Positions 22,949 to 32,539 of a stretch of 64,000 nucleotides of DNA are shown here, piece by piece. A program made the position numbers and the translations under genes. Position 1 is the first letter of the stretch, and every line of letters starts with the position of its first letter. Source of the stretch: Phytophthora quininea (Eukaryota; Oomycota; Peronosporomycetes; Peronosporales; Peronosporaceae); the NCBI GenBank assembly GCA_011947345.1, contig JAAVTG010000229.1, positions 496,001-560,000 on the forward strand. The letters are read 5' to 3'. The notes beneath the pieces were generated by a model that was not told where the DNA came from, made no database searches, and saw only the letters and a program-made list of their open reading frames with translations.

Positions 22949-25900
22949 ATGAGTGCAGTGACACGTCGACCAGATAGCGACGCCGCGCCAGTGGCTACCG
23001 CTGCACCCACCTCCTCCACATGGACGCAGCTGCATGGATCTTGTTCTACGGCCTCTCAAGCTTCTCGCCAAGACGCGTCTCGCTCTCCTTCCGCGCGCTC
23101 GGGCCATGCCATGACGCTGTTGACGCCAAGTCAAAGTGTCCTTTTATTCGGTGGTGCGGACGGTAAAGTATTTTTCGAGGACGTTTTCCTACTAGAACCG
23201 GGTCTACCAGAGCGAACAAGTAGCAGAAGCACATGCAGTGACCCACAACAGGCCGTGGACGACAGACTGAAGCTGCAGTGGAAGCGCCTCGTGGTCTCCC
23301 ACACAACCACCAGCAGTGCAAGCCCAGGAGGCTCAGCACCAGATGCAGTGACCTCTATTGTCACCTTCTTACACTCGGGAGGAGGCAGGGACTACCACAC
23401 CATGCATTACGTCAAGCGTTCGGCAGAACAGGAGCGAGCTCGCGGGATGCGAGTGCTGGTGGTGGGGAATGTTGTGGTGGCGAGCGACGAAGCAGCCACA
23501 GGTAAAGCTGGACGCAGCACTCAGATAGAAGGAGGAGGAGTCAACTCTGGTATGGATTTTGGTATGCTGACAATGAGAGTGGAGGAGCTGAGGATTCGAC
23601 AATCGATGCTGGAAGCTCAATGGGAAGTAGCACGAGTGGACATTGCTAGCATGTGGAAGCCAAAGGCCAGACACGCACACAGCAGCGTGGTGGTGGGCGG
23701 AGAACAGCTCTTTGTGTTTGGAGGCAAGGACGCCACGTCCACGACGTTTTACAATGATATTTTCTACTATGATGCGCCGCTGAACCAGTGGGTGGAGCCT
23801 GTGACTAAACCTTCAGGGCAATTGCCGCAGCCACGAGCGTTTGCAGGCTTGACTGCTAGTGACGATGGGAGGACGCTGTTTCTCTTTGGTGGGACGGACG
23901 GGAAGCAGGAGTTCGGATCGCTGTACTTGTACGATGTTGTGCACAACCGATGGGACTCCTTGCTGGCGCAACTACAGGAGACAGGCCGTCGTGTCGAATT
24001 AACCACTCACTTACATTTGTTACGCCGCATCACTTAGCGTTGTTTGGAGGACGACGAAGAGCTGTGCGCCAAAATGATTTGTACGTCTATAATGTGAAAG
24101 CACGTACGTGGCGTCGAATACCCGATGACCACAACGAGCCTCAAAGCGAACCTCACGGCAGCACCAGTCAAACATCTTCCAGCAATAAAGTACCAATCGG
24201 GCGTACAGCCCACGCAACAGCATTGTACAAGCCGAATTCTGCAGGGCCTAACGGTGTTCAAAAGCTGCTCGTTTTTGGAGGCTATGCCGGTTCACACCGA
24301 TGGCTCAACGACCTGCATCTACTCTCTCTATCCGAAACTGTGTTAATGCAACCTCCAGTAGCTAGATCCAGCTCTCGACGCAACGCAGCCACACGTACGT
24401 TTGAGGCTCGCTGGCTTGTACAAAATATGCGTGGTCGTTTAACGAAAGTTTGTTTGTGCAGAATGTTCCCGTCCACCACGCACTGCACTGAGCAAACGTG
24501 GCGATGCTACTACGGCTCGTGTCGCATTGTCAGCACCTCAGCAGCAAGTGTGCCAATCTTCCCAGTCAAGTCGGTCATCGAAGCAGCCTCTGCGTCCTGA
24601 GACGTCTTTAGGGCGCCAATCAACTGTACAAATTGTAGAACAAGTTCCACAATCGTCCCAATCACCCCCACGGCACCCGAAGTCACGACAGGAGCAACAA
24701 CAGCGTCCTGGGACAGATCAACTGCCCCAGAAACGCTCACTACAAATTTCACAACAGCCTCAAACACCGCCAAAGGCCCCGAAAGGGCCAGTACCGTCTT
24801 CAAACTCCCCGTCCAGGGTAGTGTCAAGACCCGGCACTCCGCAGCAAACTGCAGCTGGTGGAGGTGCTCTGGCAGATATCACCAACCAACCGTCATCCAA
24901 CTTACAGCAACAGCCACTGACAAACTCTAACCCGACTACAAGCATTGCTAGTGGTAGGACAGATCTAACTTCGCCAAGCGCTGTAAAAAAGTCAAAGCGC
25001 CGGAGACTCGCAGACGACAGCCAAGACAGCAACAATAACAGTAGCAACAGTAGTCATGGAAGCGGCGAGCTGACGACAGCGCACGTGGGGATCCAGACCA
25101 CATTACTGCAGCTACTGCAGCACCAGCCTCGAGTGGAGGAAACGCTCACGCGCATTTTGTCGATGCTATCGAGGGAGCATACGGCACGACAGCAGCAAAG
25201 TTTAAATCATGAAACAGCCACGCGAGTTCACAGTGAAGAGCAGACGAAACGCTTGGAAGCTGCAGCTCGCCGTAATGAAGCGTTGGAAGGTCGTCTTGCT
25301 CGTGCTGAGGCTGACAGAGCAGCACTCCATGAGAAACTGATGGCACGAGAGACCGAGCTGTACATGCACAAGCACAGCCTTGAGGCGGCAATTCCGCCCC
25401 TAAATGCACGAGTTCAAGCTATTGAGGACTCTCACCAGCAACAACTCACAGTGGCGCAAGTTATTGAGTCCAAAATCTCTGCTGTGCACGACTTTATGGA
25501 TGAATTGCGCAGTGCTGGAGGCGAAGGGACAGCTCTCGATGATTCTCCGCTACAACATCAAGGGTGAGTTTGTATTTTACATTTCAAGGCGTAGATGCAT
25601 GTTCCTGGGGAGCCAGCTCGATGTGGCTGCGATGTGGGTTTGCAGGCTGCCCGATTTCGTGCCAAGAGCATCATTTCTCTTAATGGCCCCCAAAAACGAG
25701 TTTGAGAGTCATCGACTCTCACGCGATCTACTGATGACTTTGTGGGGCTAGAATTCCTTTCAAGGACAGATACGGATCGTACATTTGACATTGATTGTTG
25801 ACTAGCATGCTGACAATTTTGTGGCTGCCTTTGCTGTGCAAGTAGGGGTTTTGTGGGTAATGCTACGACTCAGCCAAGTCCATCGCCGCCTAAATTATTA

Positions 25901-26258
25901 TACCCACAACGCGTGGTGCTAGCTTTGGAGGAGAAATTACGGGTGATGCAGCTGGAGAAGGACGCGCTCGAAACGAAGGTGCGCTGTGTTTGGCACCGTA
26001 TCGTAATCTGCAGTCTCATCGATCCTGTTGCTGTTATCTAGCTCATAGAGATGACAGAACGAGCACAGCGAGCCGAAGGGAGAGAATCCCAAGCACGACA
26101 GTTTTTCTTCTCGTGGTGCCAAGGCGGCAAGCCTCACGCAGAATCTGGAGCGACAATTCCGCCTAACACGTCCGCCATTACAGCAGATTGTCCATCAAAA
26201 CCTGGATCTGGAAGTACTGGAGCGAATGACAGATAGACTAGTCTGTAGGCCAACCTGA
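22949..26258 (+). CDS. Kelch-repeat / coiled-coil protein, two apparent frameshifts
   Basis: Start ATG 22949 (MSAVTRRPDSD). The N-terminal half is a kelch beta-propeller: successive blades contain RSGHAMTLL..VLLFGGADG, RHAHSSVVVGGEQLFVFGGK, PRAFAGLTASDDGRTLFLFG, NHSLTFVTPHHLALFGGRRR and GRTAHATALY..LLVFGGYAG. A 1-base frame change near 23985 (ACAGGCCG) joins blades three and four. An intron at 24395-24461 leads to a Gln/Ser/Pro-rich linker and then a long Glu/Gln/Arg coiled coil (25080-25560), followed by probable introns (about 25563-25842 and 25979-26046) and further coiled coil. A second frame change lies near 26105 (TTTTTC). The tail ends LERMTDRLVCRPT. Such proteins act as scaffolds, often in polarity or trafficking. 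No catalytic domain is present. Confidence 0.75.
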
Positions 26259-27575
26259 TGTAATTTTACGCAGACGCCTTGAGGAAGTTCATATCTTAAT
26301 GTATGTACTTCCGGTTGTTGTTGTAAGGTTGGGAATAGTGTCAACGGTCATCCACCTAGTTTGTATGTTATGGAATTGGGAGCGGTTCTCGTAGGTGTGA
26401 ACAGCAAATGTCTCGCCCGCGTGCGATCCTTCTCAATCGCACGATAACCGGGAAGCTAGCAAGCGGAACGTTTCCAGCAGAAGTTGGATGGAGTTTGTGT
26501 CACGGGTGATGGAGTGATCGTTGATCACGTTATTCCCATCTGTTCGCAAAATCAAGGTCAGCTGGACCGATTACTCTGCGCGACAGTGCAAGCCGGGAGC
26601 CACACGATCTGCCATCGTGGATAACCTCTGTTGCCCATAGCGCTAACAAATAACACGTGCTCGTTTTCTGGTTGTACGGTTGAACGCTGCACTGTCCAGA
26701 GCCAAGCCTATCGCACTGTCCCCTATGAAGGTCTCCAACGTGGCGCAGCAACTTGGGATCAACATTTCATGGAGAAGCTTGCAAACGAATGCCGTTGCAG
26801 TTCACTTACTGAACAGTGCGTGCTGTATTACAGGTTTTGCAACGTTAATTTTGCGTACGCAAACCGCGGAGCAGTATGGACTCGGGTGATTCAGCAATGA
26901 GGAACGCCTGCGACATCACTGATGAGTTCCCAGCAGCCGGTCACCGACTCGATGGTGTGGCAGGCAACAAGCGAAGAAAAGCACGGCTTCCGATCTCTAT
27001 CCGCGTCAGCTTGTGCCCCCGATGCAACAATCGTCCGACTGGTCTTTGTCTACTTCGATACTGTAACGTAAAACTTGATGACGAACTCCTCACAAGAGCG
27101 CCATCATGAAGCCCCACAGAAAGTTTGATTCGTTTTGTCCGGCCTCTTCGAGGACCTTGGTCTTGGGCCTACATCTCAGAAACAACGGATCTGCGCACTC
27201 CAATGTCGTGTTGAGGTCGGTAACGAAGTACTTACCTAGCGCTGAGAGAAAAGATTAATTCTTGAAACCTTTGTTGTGGATAAAGTTTACATCTCTTCGC
27301 CAAGTTGCCGGATTTGTCTCTAGAGGCTGTGTGTTCGCAGTGCCACGGACAATTCAAGATCGACCCGTTCGGCGCTTCTCTAGCGGCGCTCTTGGAGATC
27401 TGCCCGCTCACCCCATCGTACGATGAGGATTATCCTGGACTCGCGTCTTCGGTGACAGCAGAAGGAGCCAACCATAAGGTGCTTCCACTGCCGGGTTTTG
27501 TCTCTCTGCACTGTCGAACGTGCTTCATTAATCATTTCGCCTCGAGCCGAGTAACCCCAAGAAGAGAACGGAAGA
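26259..27575. other. Intergenic, no supported gene
   Basis: About 1.3 kb between the kelch gene and the phosphatase gene. Open frames at 26630-27110 and 27305-27560 lack recognisable domains. The sequence TTCATTAATCATTTCG at about 27527-27542, some 35 bp before the phosphatase ATG, resembles the oomycete initiator and probably marks that promoter. Confidence 0.4.
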
Positions 27576-28841
27576 ATGCTGAGCTGCAAGGAATTGGCCA
27601 ACGCCGTGGTGCTCCTCGCCATGGTGGGCGTGTCGAGCGCTGCGACGTCGGACCCGGCGTCGGCCAAGTACTCGGTGTCCGCTTACGCTCTGGGTGACTG
27701 GGGCTCCACGCTGGACAGGGGCTCATGCTGCAGTGGCACGTTCAACAACTTCGACCTGCACGCCCAGGAAGTCGTGGGCAAGTTGATGGACATCCAGGCC
27801 GGTACTGGAGTGAAGCCCAAGGCTGTGCTCGGACACGGTGACAGCTTCTACTGGACGGGTATCGACAGTATCGAGAGCCGCGACGCACGCTTTCAAACGA
27901 CGTACGAGTCCCGATACAACGGAGAGAACATCAAGAACGTCCCGTGGGTGAACGTCATGGGCAACCACGACTACGGTGGCGCCAACTACGTCTGCAACGT
28001 CGGCGATTCGCTTGTGCGGTGCAACAGCACGGAGGAAATGCTCCAGGGCCTCGAGAACAAGTTCAGGTACCAGGCGGACTACACGAGCCCGAACGACGAT
28101 CGCTGGAGCATGGACGACCGCTTCTACGTCCGTCGCATCGAGGACAAGGCCACCGGTGTCAGCATCGACATCTTCAACGTTGACATGAACGACGCCGACA
28201 TCGCCGGTTCCGTTGGCGTCTGCTGCCAGTGCTACGGCTACGCCAAGGACGACAACAGCGGCTGTGGCAGTATCGCTCGTGGAGATAAGTACTGCTGCGG
28301 CGGAGACACGGCCATGTACGATACCTGCATGGCTAAGTTCGTCGAATGGGCCGACGAGTCCCGTACGCAGCTCGCGAAGCAGGCCAAGGCCTCCACCGCG
28401 ACGTGGAAGATCGTCAACAGCCACTTCAGCTTCGTGCAGCACTACCACGAGGACGGCTTCCAAAAGTGGTTTGACTCGCTCAAGGGCGCGGGCATCCACG
28501 CCTTCATCTACGGCCACACCCACGGCGAGAAGCACGACTACTCTGAGTCGCTCCGTATGCACTTTGTCGAGAACGGCGCTGGTGGCGGCATGAAGAAGGA
28601 GTTTGCCAGCACCATCCCGGACTTTGCCGCCAAGTACGTCAAGAAGGAGTGGGCGTACACGGGTGACGAGTACGGCTTCTTCTCGGTGGAAGGCTCCACG
28701 GATTGGCTCAAGCTGCAGTACCACACGGCGGACAACAAGTGGAACTTCACGGAGAACATGGCGGACATGACCATCGGCGGCGTCGCCACCAAGCACTGCT
28801 GGTACATCCCTACCGACGGATCGGAGGGCAAGGCCTGCTAG
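27576..28841 (+). CDS. Secreted metallophosphoesterase (purple/tartrate-resistant acid phosphatase-like)
   Basis: 421 aa, intronless, with an N-terminal signal peptide (hydrophobic VVLLAMVGVSSA, cleavage near residue 22-24). Calcineurin-like metal-binding motifs appear in order: GDWG (40-43), GHGDSFYWTG (86-95, with the Asp and the Tyr that gives purple phosphatases their colour), GNHD (129-132), a later NSHFSF and YGHTHGEKHD. It has many cysteines, fitting an extracellular protein. Family members hydrolyse phosphate monoesters for phosphate scavenging at acid pH. It resembles ACP5-like single-domain enzymes rather than plant two-domain forms. Codon use is strongly GC3-biased, as in the nearby GH1 and S1 genes. 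The substrate is inferred. Confidence 0.88.
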   Translation: MLSCKELANAVVLLAMVGVSSAATSDPASAKYSVSAYALGDWGSTLDRGSCCSGTFNNFDLHAQEVVGKLMDIQAGTGVKPKAVLGHGDSFYWTGIDSIESRDARFQTTYESRYNGENIKNVPWVNVMGNHDYGGANYVCNVGDSLVRCNSTEEMLQGLENKFRYQADYTSPNDDRWSMDDRFYVRRIEDKATGVSIDIFNVDMNDADIAGSVGVCCQCYGYAKDDNSGCGSIARGDKYCCGGDTAMYDTCMAKFVEWADESRTQLAKQAKASTATWKIVNSHFSFVQHYHEDGFQKWFDSLKGAGIHAFIYGHTHGEKHDYSESLRMHFVENGAGGGMKKEFASTIPDFAAKYVKKEWAYTGDEYGFFSVEGSTDWLKLQYHTADNKWNFTENMADMTIGGVATKHCWYIPTDGSEGKAC

Positions 28842-28949
28842 AGCATACCATCCGCTTGATCGCTCTTGACAGTAGACACCCAGAAAACTTACAAACGCAA
28901 ATTTCTGGCCGAATCAAACATCAATTGCCTTAGAAAGCTGTTCCGAGTT

Positions 28950-30638
28950 TCATACAGACGCCTTAGGGAAGTTCATCTCGCTCAAAATGGTGCTGACAGG
29001 CCCAGCGTGGCCCTCTTGAGACGTGACAGACTCCAGCAGATTCGACAGCAAATTATAGTCGAGGTCCAGAGGTTTTTCCGATGACGAAGATGCAGTGTCA
29101 CGGACAGCGACGTCATCGACAGGCGATGAAGTTTCCTTTTCGTCCTCTTCTACTTCCTCGAATCGCTTAAAGCTCTGCGAAACCTTAGTCCCAGCCAGCT
29201 CCGCCTCCATTTCTGCCATGGCTTCATCTAGCGCAAGGTCTTCCTCAATTACACCGCCATCTTCATCATCAGACGCGTCGTCGCTGTCAAATTCATCTTC
29301 ATCTATCAAACTCACTCCTCCCTTTGTATCATTACCTCCTTGCCCATTCAAAAGATCCATGAAAGAGCTCATGTCGAAGCGAACAGGCTCCGATCCTTCC
29401 ACGCCTTCGACCCCAGAAACACCGTCCACGAACTTGCCAAACATGGCAGCCATATTCTGCAGCTCATCAGCTCCACCAGGCCCAGCAGCAGCTCCTGCCA
29501 TCGCTGCACGCTGGAGCTGACTTTCCAGTGTGTCCGGGTGCATGTACAGCCACGAGTCATCATCGTCCGGTTCGATCTGCTGCGTGGGAAGCTTACTACC
29601 ATCTTGCTGTAGCAATTCCTCGATCAACTCTCGCCAAGGTCTCCCCAATTGATCTTCCTCATCGCCGTCGCAGAGTAATTCTAGTCCACACGTCAACTTC
29701 ACACCAAGATCGGCCGCTAATGCATCCGGATGTTTGTTCTCTTCACTTGATCCGCTCTCCAACACGCGAAAGCGCGAGTCCCCCACTAGAAACTTCTTGG
29801 GCGGGTAAAACTCCTGTTGCTTGAGCTGCGCGAACATGGCTCTCGAGAACGTCACCATCTTCTCCACCACTTTGTCCCCCTGTACTCCTCCACGCATGAA
29901 CCTCTTCATCTTCCCACACACAAAGCCTGCCTGTTTGGGTTCTCGATAGTAAAAGGCTTCAACAGCAGGTCCTACCAACTCTTTACATTGCTGCAGCACT
30001 CTTGCCGCTCTCTCAGGCAACAGACACCGCACGCGATGCCTGTTTTCCTGCAGATATCTCGGCACTTCTCGCAGCTTCTGCTGAATCAGACGCTGCACCG
30101 CAGCGCCCGCTTTCGTCTCCACCTGATCGTCCAGCACTTGCAGCAGAGCGTCTTGATCAAAAAGCTCTCCGTCTTTGCTCCGCACGCTCTGCTCAGCCGG
30201 AGGAGCGATATGCAGCTCCCCAGCGACAATAAACACCCGTCGGTCGCTGTCTTCGGGCGTGACCCAGTCCGGGAGCGTTTCGGCACTCTCAATGAGCAGG
30301 AACTCCCCGTCGGAGTCTGCGAGCCTCGCTACAACGCCCGGGAAGCGTCTGGTCAGGTCGAACACGAGCTTGGCGACCAGCCACTCGTCCTGGATGGCGT
30401 CTCCCACGCTGGTGCTGCCTGACAGATAATAGGGACTCAATGTATTGGACGCAACCGAGTGCCTGGCAACTTGGAGGTGGAAGCGCTGCTTGTGCCACAA
30501 AAAGTCGCGGGTTTGCTGCGCTGCGAAGGAGAGGAAGGTGTCGCATTGCTGCTGTGCCGAAATGGGCTCATCGGCTGGCAGGAAGAAGCAGTAGCGAGCC
30601 TCGTTGGCGTCCACCGACGGCGGCGGGAACAGCTCCAT
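28950..30638 (-). CDS. ECD: Ecdysoneless (ECD/SGT1) family protein
   Basis: 562 aa, intronless. Start ATG 30638 gives MELFPPPSVDANEARYCFFL. The in-frame ATG 33 bp upstream adds only a non-conserved leader. The N-terminal part has the family pattern: FFLPAD, an F..Q..DFLW..Q.F.L block, GDAIQDEWLVAKLVFDLTRR, and FLLIESAETLPDWVTPEDSD followed by FIVAGELHIAPP. The C-terminus is acidic with an EDEFDSDDASDDEDGG stretch and a closing region with DLDYNLLSNLLES. ECD proteins are nuclear/cytoplasmic cofactors linking the R2TP/PRPF8 machinery to pre-mRNA splicing and cell-cycle control. It is convergent with the phosphatase gene (108 bp apart). Confidence 0.9.
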   Translation of the reverse strand: MELFPPPSVDANEARYCFFLPADEPISAQQQCDTFLSFAAQQTRDFLWHKQRFHLQVARHSVASNTLSPYYLSGSTSVGDAIQDEWLVAKLVFDLTRRFPGVVARLADSDGEFLLIESAETLPDWVTPEDSDRRVFIVAGELHIAPPAEQSVRSKDGELFDQDALLQVLDDQVETKAGAAVQRLIQQKLREVPRYLQENRHRVRCLLPERAARVLQQCKELVGPAVEAFYYREPKQAGFVCGKMKRFMRGGVQGDKVVEKMVTFSRAMFAQLKQQEFYPPKKFLVGDSRFRVLESGSSEENKHPDALAADLGVKLTCGLELLCDGDEEDQLGRPWRELIEELLQQDGSKLPTQQIEPDDDDSWLYMHPDTLESQLQRAAMAGAAAGPGGADELQNMAAMFGKFVDGVSGVEGVEGSEPVRFDMSSFMDLLNGQGGNDTKGGVSLIDEDEFDSDDASDDEDGGVIEEDLALDEAMAEMEAELAGTKVSQSFKRFEEVEEDEKETSSPVDDVAVRDTASSSSEKPLDLDYNLLSNLLESVTSQEGHAGPVSTILSEMNFPKASV

Positions 30639-30816
30639 CAAAAAGTCAAAATGCAAATCAAAGGTATACAAATGTATATACTAATTGAGCGCGCCTGAAA
30701 TGTATAGCGAGTTGAGACTTCTGAGTATGGCGATTTTCTAGCAACGTGTGTCTTGGCTCGATCTGGTTGCTGGAAGTGGCCATCGATGAATTAGAAGGCA
30801 ATGGATTGCCGGGAGC

Positions 30817-30830
30817 TCACTCTGCAATTT
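30817..30830 (+). promoter_or_regulatory. Initiator-like element upstream of the S1 protease gene
   Basis: TCACTCTGCAATTT matches most of the oomycete YCAYTYYNWNWTTY initiator and lies 24-37 bp upstream of the chosen ATG at 30854. This favours that start over the in-frame ATG at 30746. Confidence 0.4.
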
Positions 30831-30853
30831 GCTTCCTCCTTCGTTTGCAAGCC

Positions 30854-31726
30854 ATGCGCTTCATCGGTCTCCAACTCTTCACCTTCGCTCCCATCCTGGC
30901 GGCTTCCGTCGACAGTCAATTGAACTCCAACGACGTGGTCAGCAAGTTGAGTTACCAAGAGTTCCAGTCGCAATGGCTTGCCAACAAGGACTCTACGGTT
31001 CGCGACCATGAACCGACTTCAACCGACATCGTGCCGCTCATTCTCGGCGGTGGCATCGTCCCACCAGGCACCAAGACGTACACGTCCGGGGTGCGGCCGA
31101 CTACCAACGGCACCGGCTTCTGCGGCGGGTCCCTCATCACACCCACGCACGTGCTCACTGCAGCACACTGCATGGCTGGAGACATCCAATACGTGTCGGT
31201 TGGCACGCACTTCTTGAGCGGCACCAACGACGGCGAGCAGATCCGAGTCGTCAAGAAGACTCGCCATCCAAAGTACGCAAGCCAAACCAACTCGTACGAC
31301 TTCCTGGTGCTTGAACTAGCCAACGCAAGCTCCTTCACGCCGGTCGCGTTGGCCAAACCGGACGACTCGGACGTCGCGAACGGTGGCAACGCGACGGTCA
31401 TGGGGTGGGGCGCTACTTCGCAGGGTGGACCACAGTCCGAGGAACTGCTGCGGGTCGACGTGCCCATCGTCAACAACTCTGTCTGCAGCAAGATCCTCGA
31501 CATCGACAGCACCATGCTCTGTGCAGGCGGGGAGTTCGACATGGACTCGTGTCAAGGAGACTCGGGAGGGCCTCTCATCCTCGAGAAACCTGAACAAGAC
31601 GTTCTCGTCGGCGTCGTGAGTTGGGGCAACGGCTGCGGTCTTGCTGGGTATCCTGGAGTTTATGCACGCATCTCCGTCGCCGTCGACTGGCTCAAAACAG
31701 TCGCTCCGGGCGTCTCGTTCCGCTAA
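30854..31726 (+). CDS. Secreted trypsin-like serine protease (S1), triad intact
   Basis: 290 aa. MRFIGLQLFTFAPILAAS is a signal peptide, followed by a short propeptide and a chymotrypsin-fold domain beginning ILGG at about residue 63. Catalytic residues are all present: LTAAHC (His105), SYDFLVLEL (Asp149) and DSCQGDSGGP (Ser237). Asp231, six residues before Ser237, predicts cleavage after Lys/Arg. VSWGNGCGLAGYPGVYARIS closes the domain. Phytophthora glucanase-inhibitor proteins share this fold but have lost triad residues. This one has not, so an active protease is expected. The residues before ILGG (TDIVPL) lack the usual activating Arg/Lys. Intronless and GC-rich. Confidence 0.92.
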   Translation: MRFIGLQLFTFAPILAASVDSQLNSNDVVSKLSYQEFQSQWLANKDSTVRDHEPTSTDIVPLILGGGIVPPGTKTYTSGVRPTTNGTGFCGGSLITPTHVLTAAHCMAGDIQYVSVGTHFLSGTNDGEQIRVVKKTRHPKYASQTNSYDFLVLELANASSFTPVALAKPDDSDVANGGNATVMGWGATSQGGPQSEELLRVDVPIVNNSVCSKILDIDSTMLCAGGEFDMDSCQGDSGGPLILEKPEQDVLVGVVSWGNGCGLAGYPGVYARISVAVDWLKTVAPGVSFR

Positions 31727-31860
31727 ACGCCAGGACAACTTCAACTAAAACAAGTTGCTTTTTCATATGGCTACATTTACTTACCTGAATATAGCTACAT
31801 TTTGACTGGGCATCACCACGCGCATCAATAGGCAACTTGCTTGCTTGTTTAGCTCGCTTC

Positions 31861-32487
31861 ATGGCCCGTCAGCAGCGTAAGAAAGCCCGCGCCCACGTGG
31901 CTGCAGCGCACTCGAAACCCTCCAAGGACCAGGTCTCTTCCAAGCCTAAGGACGCGCTCGGAGCTGCCGCAGTGGCTGCAACTTTCGGTGATGAGGAGGA
32001 CGTTGTGCCAGTGGACACTGAAGCCCAAGAAGAAGACGATGATGCTGACGGCCAGTCCCTAAGTCGAGGCCAACGCAAACGACTCAAACGTCGCGCCGCC
32101 TTCATGCGTAAAATGGGGATGGTGTCCCGTGTGGAGAAGGAGCAGAAGCAGCAGGAGAAGACCAAGGAGAGCGGCGTCTTCGCCGACCTGGAGGCTCTGC
32201 AGGACTCGCTCTTTGAAGCGGACGCCGACAAGAAGAAGCCCAAGACGGCCAAGCACGGCAGCAAGAAGGCTCTGAGTGGAAGGCAACGCCAGAAGCTGGC
32301 GGTGCGGGAGCTGGGCCAGCTCAAGGCTGTGCAGACCCACTCGTCCTTTAAGGCCGACCCGTTCGCTGCCATCCAGGCCCATCTGCAGAATACAGTGGTG
32401 CAGGCCAACCAGGAGCTACTGCAGAAGACAAATGCTGCTGCGAATAAGAGAGCGGGAGGAGCTAACAAGATGGACGTCGAGAACTAG
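31861..32487 (+). CDS. SLX9: SLX9/FAM207-like ribosome biogenesis protein
   Basis: 208 aa, intronless, very basic. Start at 31861 (MARQQRKKARAHV). An ATG 24 bp upstream adds a non-basic leader and is less likely. Features: a basic N-terminus, an acidic patch (EAQEEDDDADG), SLSRGQRKRLKRRAAFMRKM, a LEALQDSLFEAD helix, then LSGRQRQKLAVRELGQLKAV, then HSSFKADPFAAIQAHLQNTV. The last two blocks are the conserved C-terminal region of SLX9-type proteins, which act in the nucleolus on 40S subunit precursors (ITS1 processing). Its stop is 52 bp from the stop of the convergent dynein gene. Confidence 0.75.
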   Translation: MARQQRKKARAHVAAAHSKPSKDQVSSKPKDALGAAAVAATFGDEEDVVPVDTEAQEEDDDADGQSLSRGQRKRLKRRAAFMRKMGMVSRVEKEQKQQEKTKESGVFADLEALQDSLFEADADKKKPKTAKHGSKKALSGRQRQKLAVRELGQLKAVQTHSSFKADPFAAIQAHLQNTVVQANQELLQKTNAAANKRAGGANKMDVEN

Positions 32488-32539
32488 CTATAGTATACAT
32501 TTTTGGGAAGCAGTATGTTTTTTTCTTCTGGTGGACAAT

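Noticed and set aside
27723..28796. A 357-codon open frame antisense to the phosphatase
   Set aside because: Shadow of a GC3-biased gene. The sense strand has the signal peptide and all metal-binding motifs.
30854..31726. Calling the S1 gene a glucanase inhibitor protein
   Set aside because: Those proteins lack an intact catalytic triad. His, Asp and Ser are all present here.
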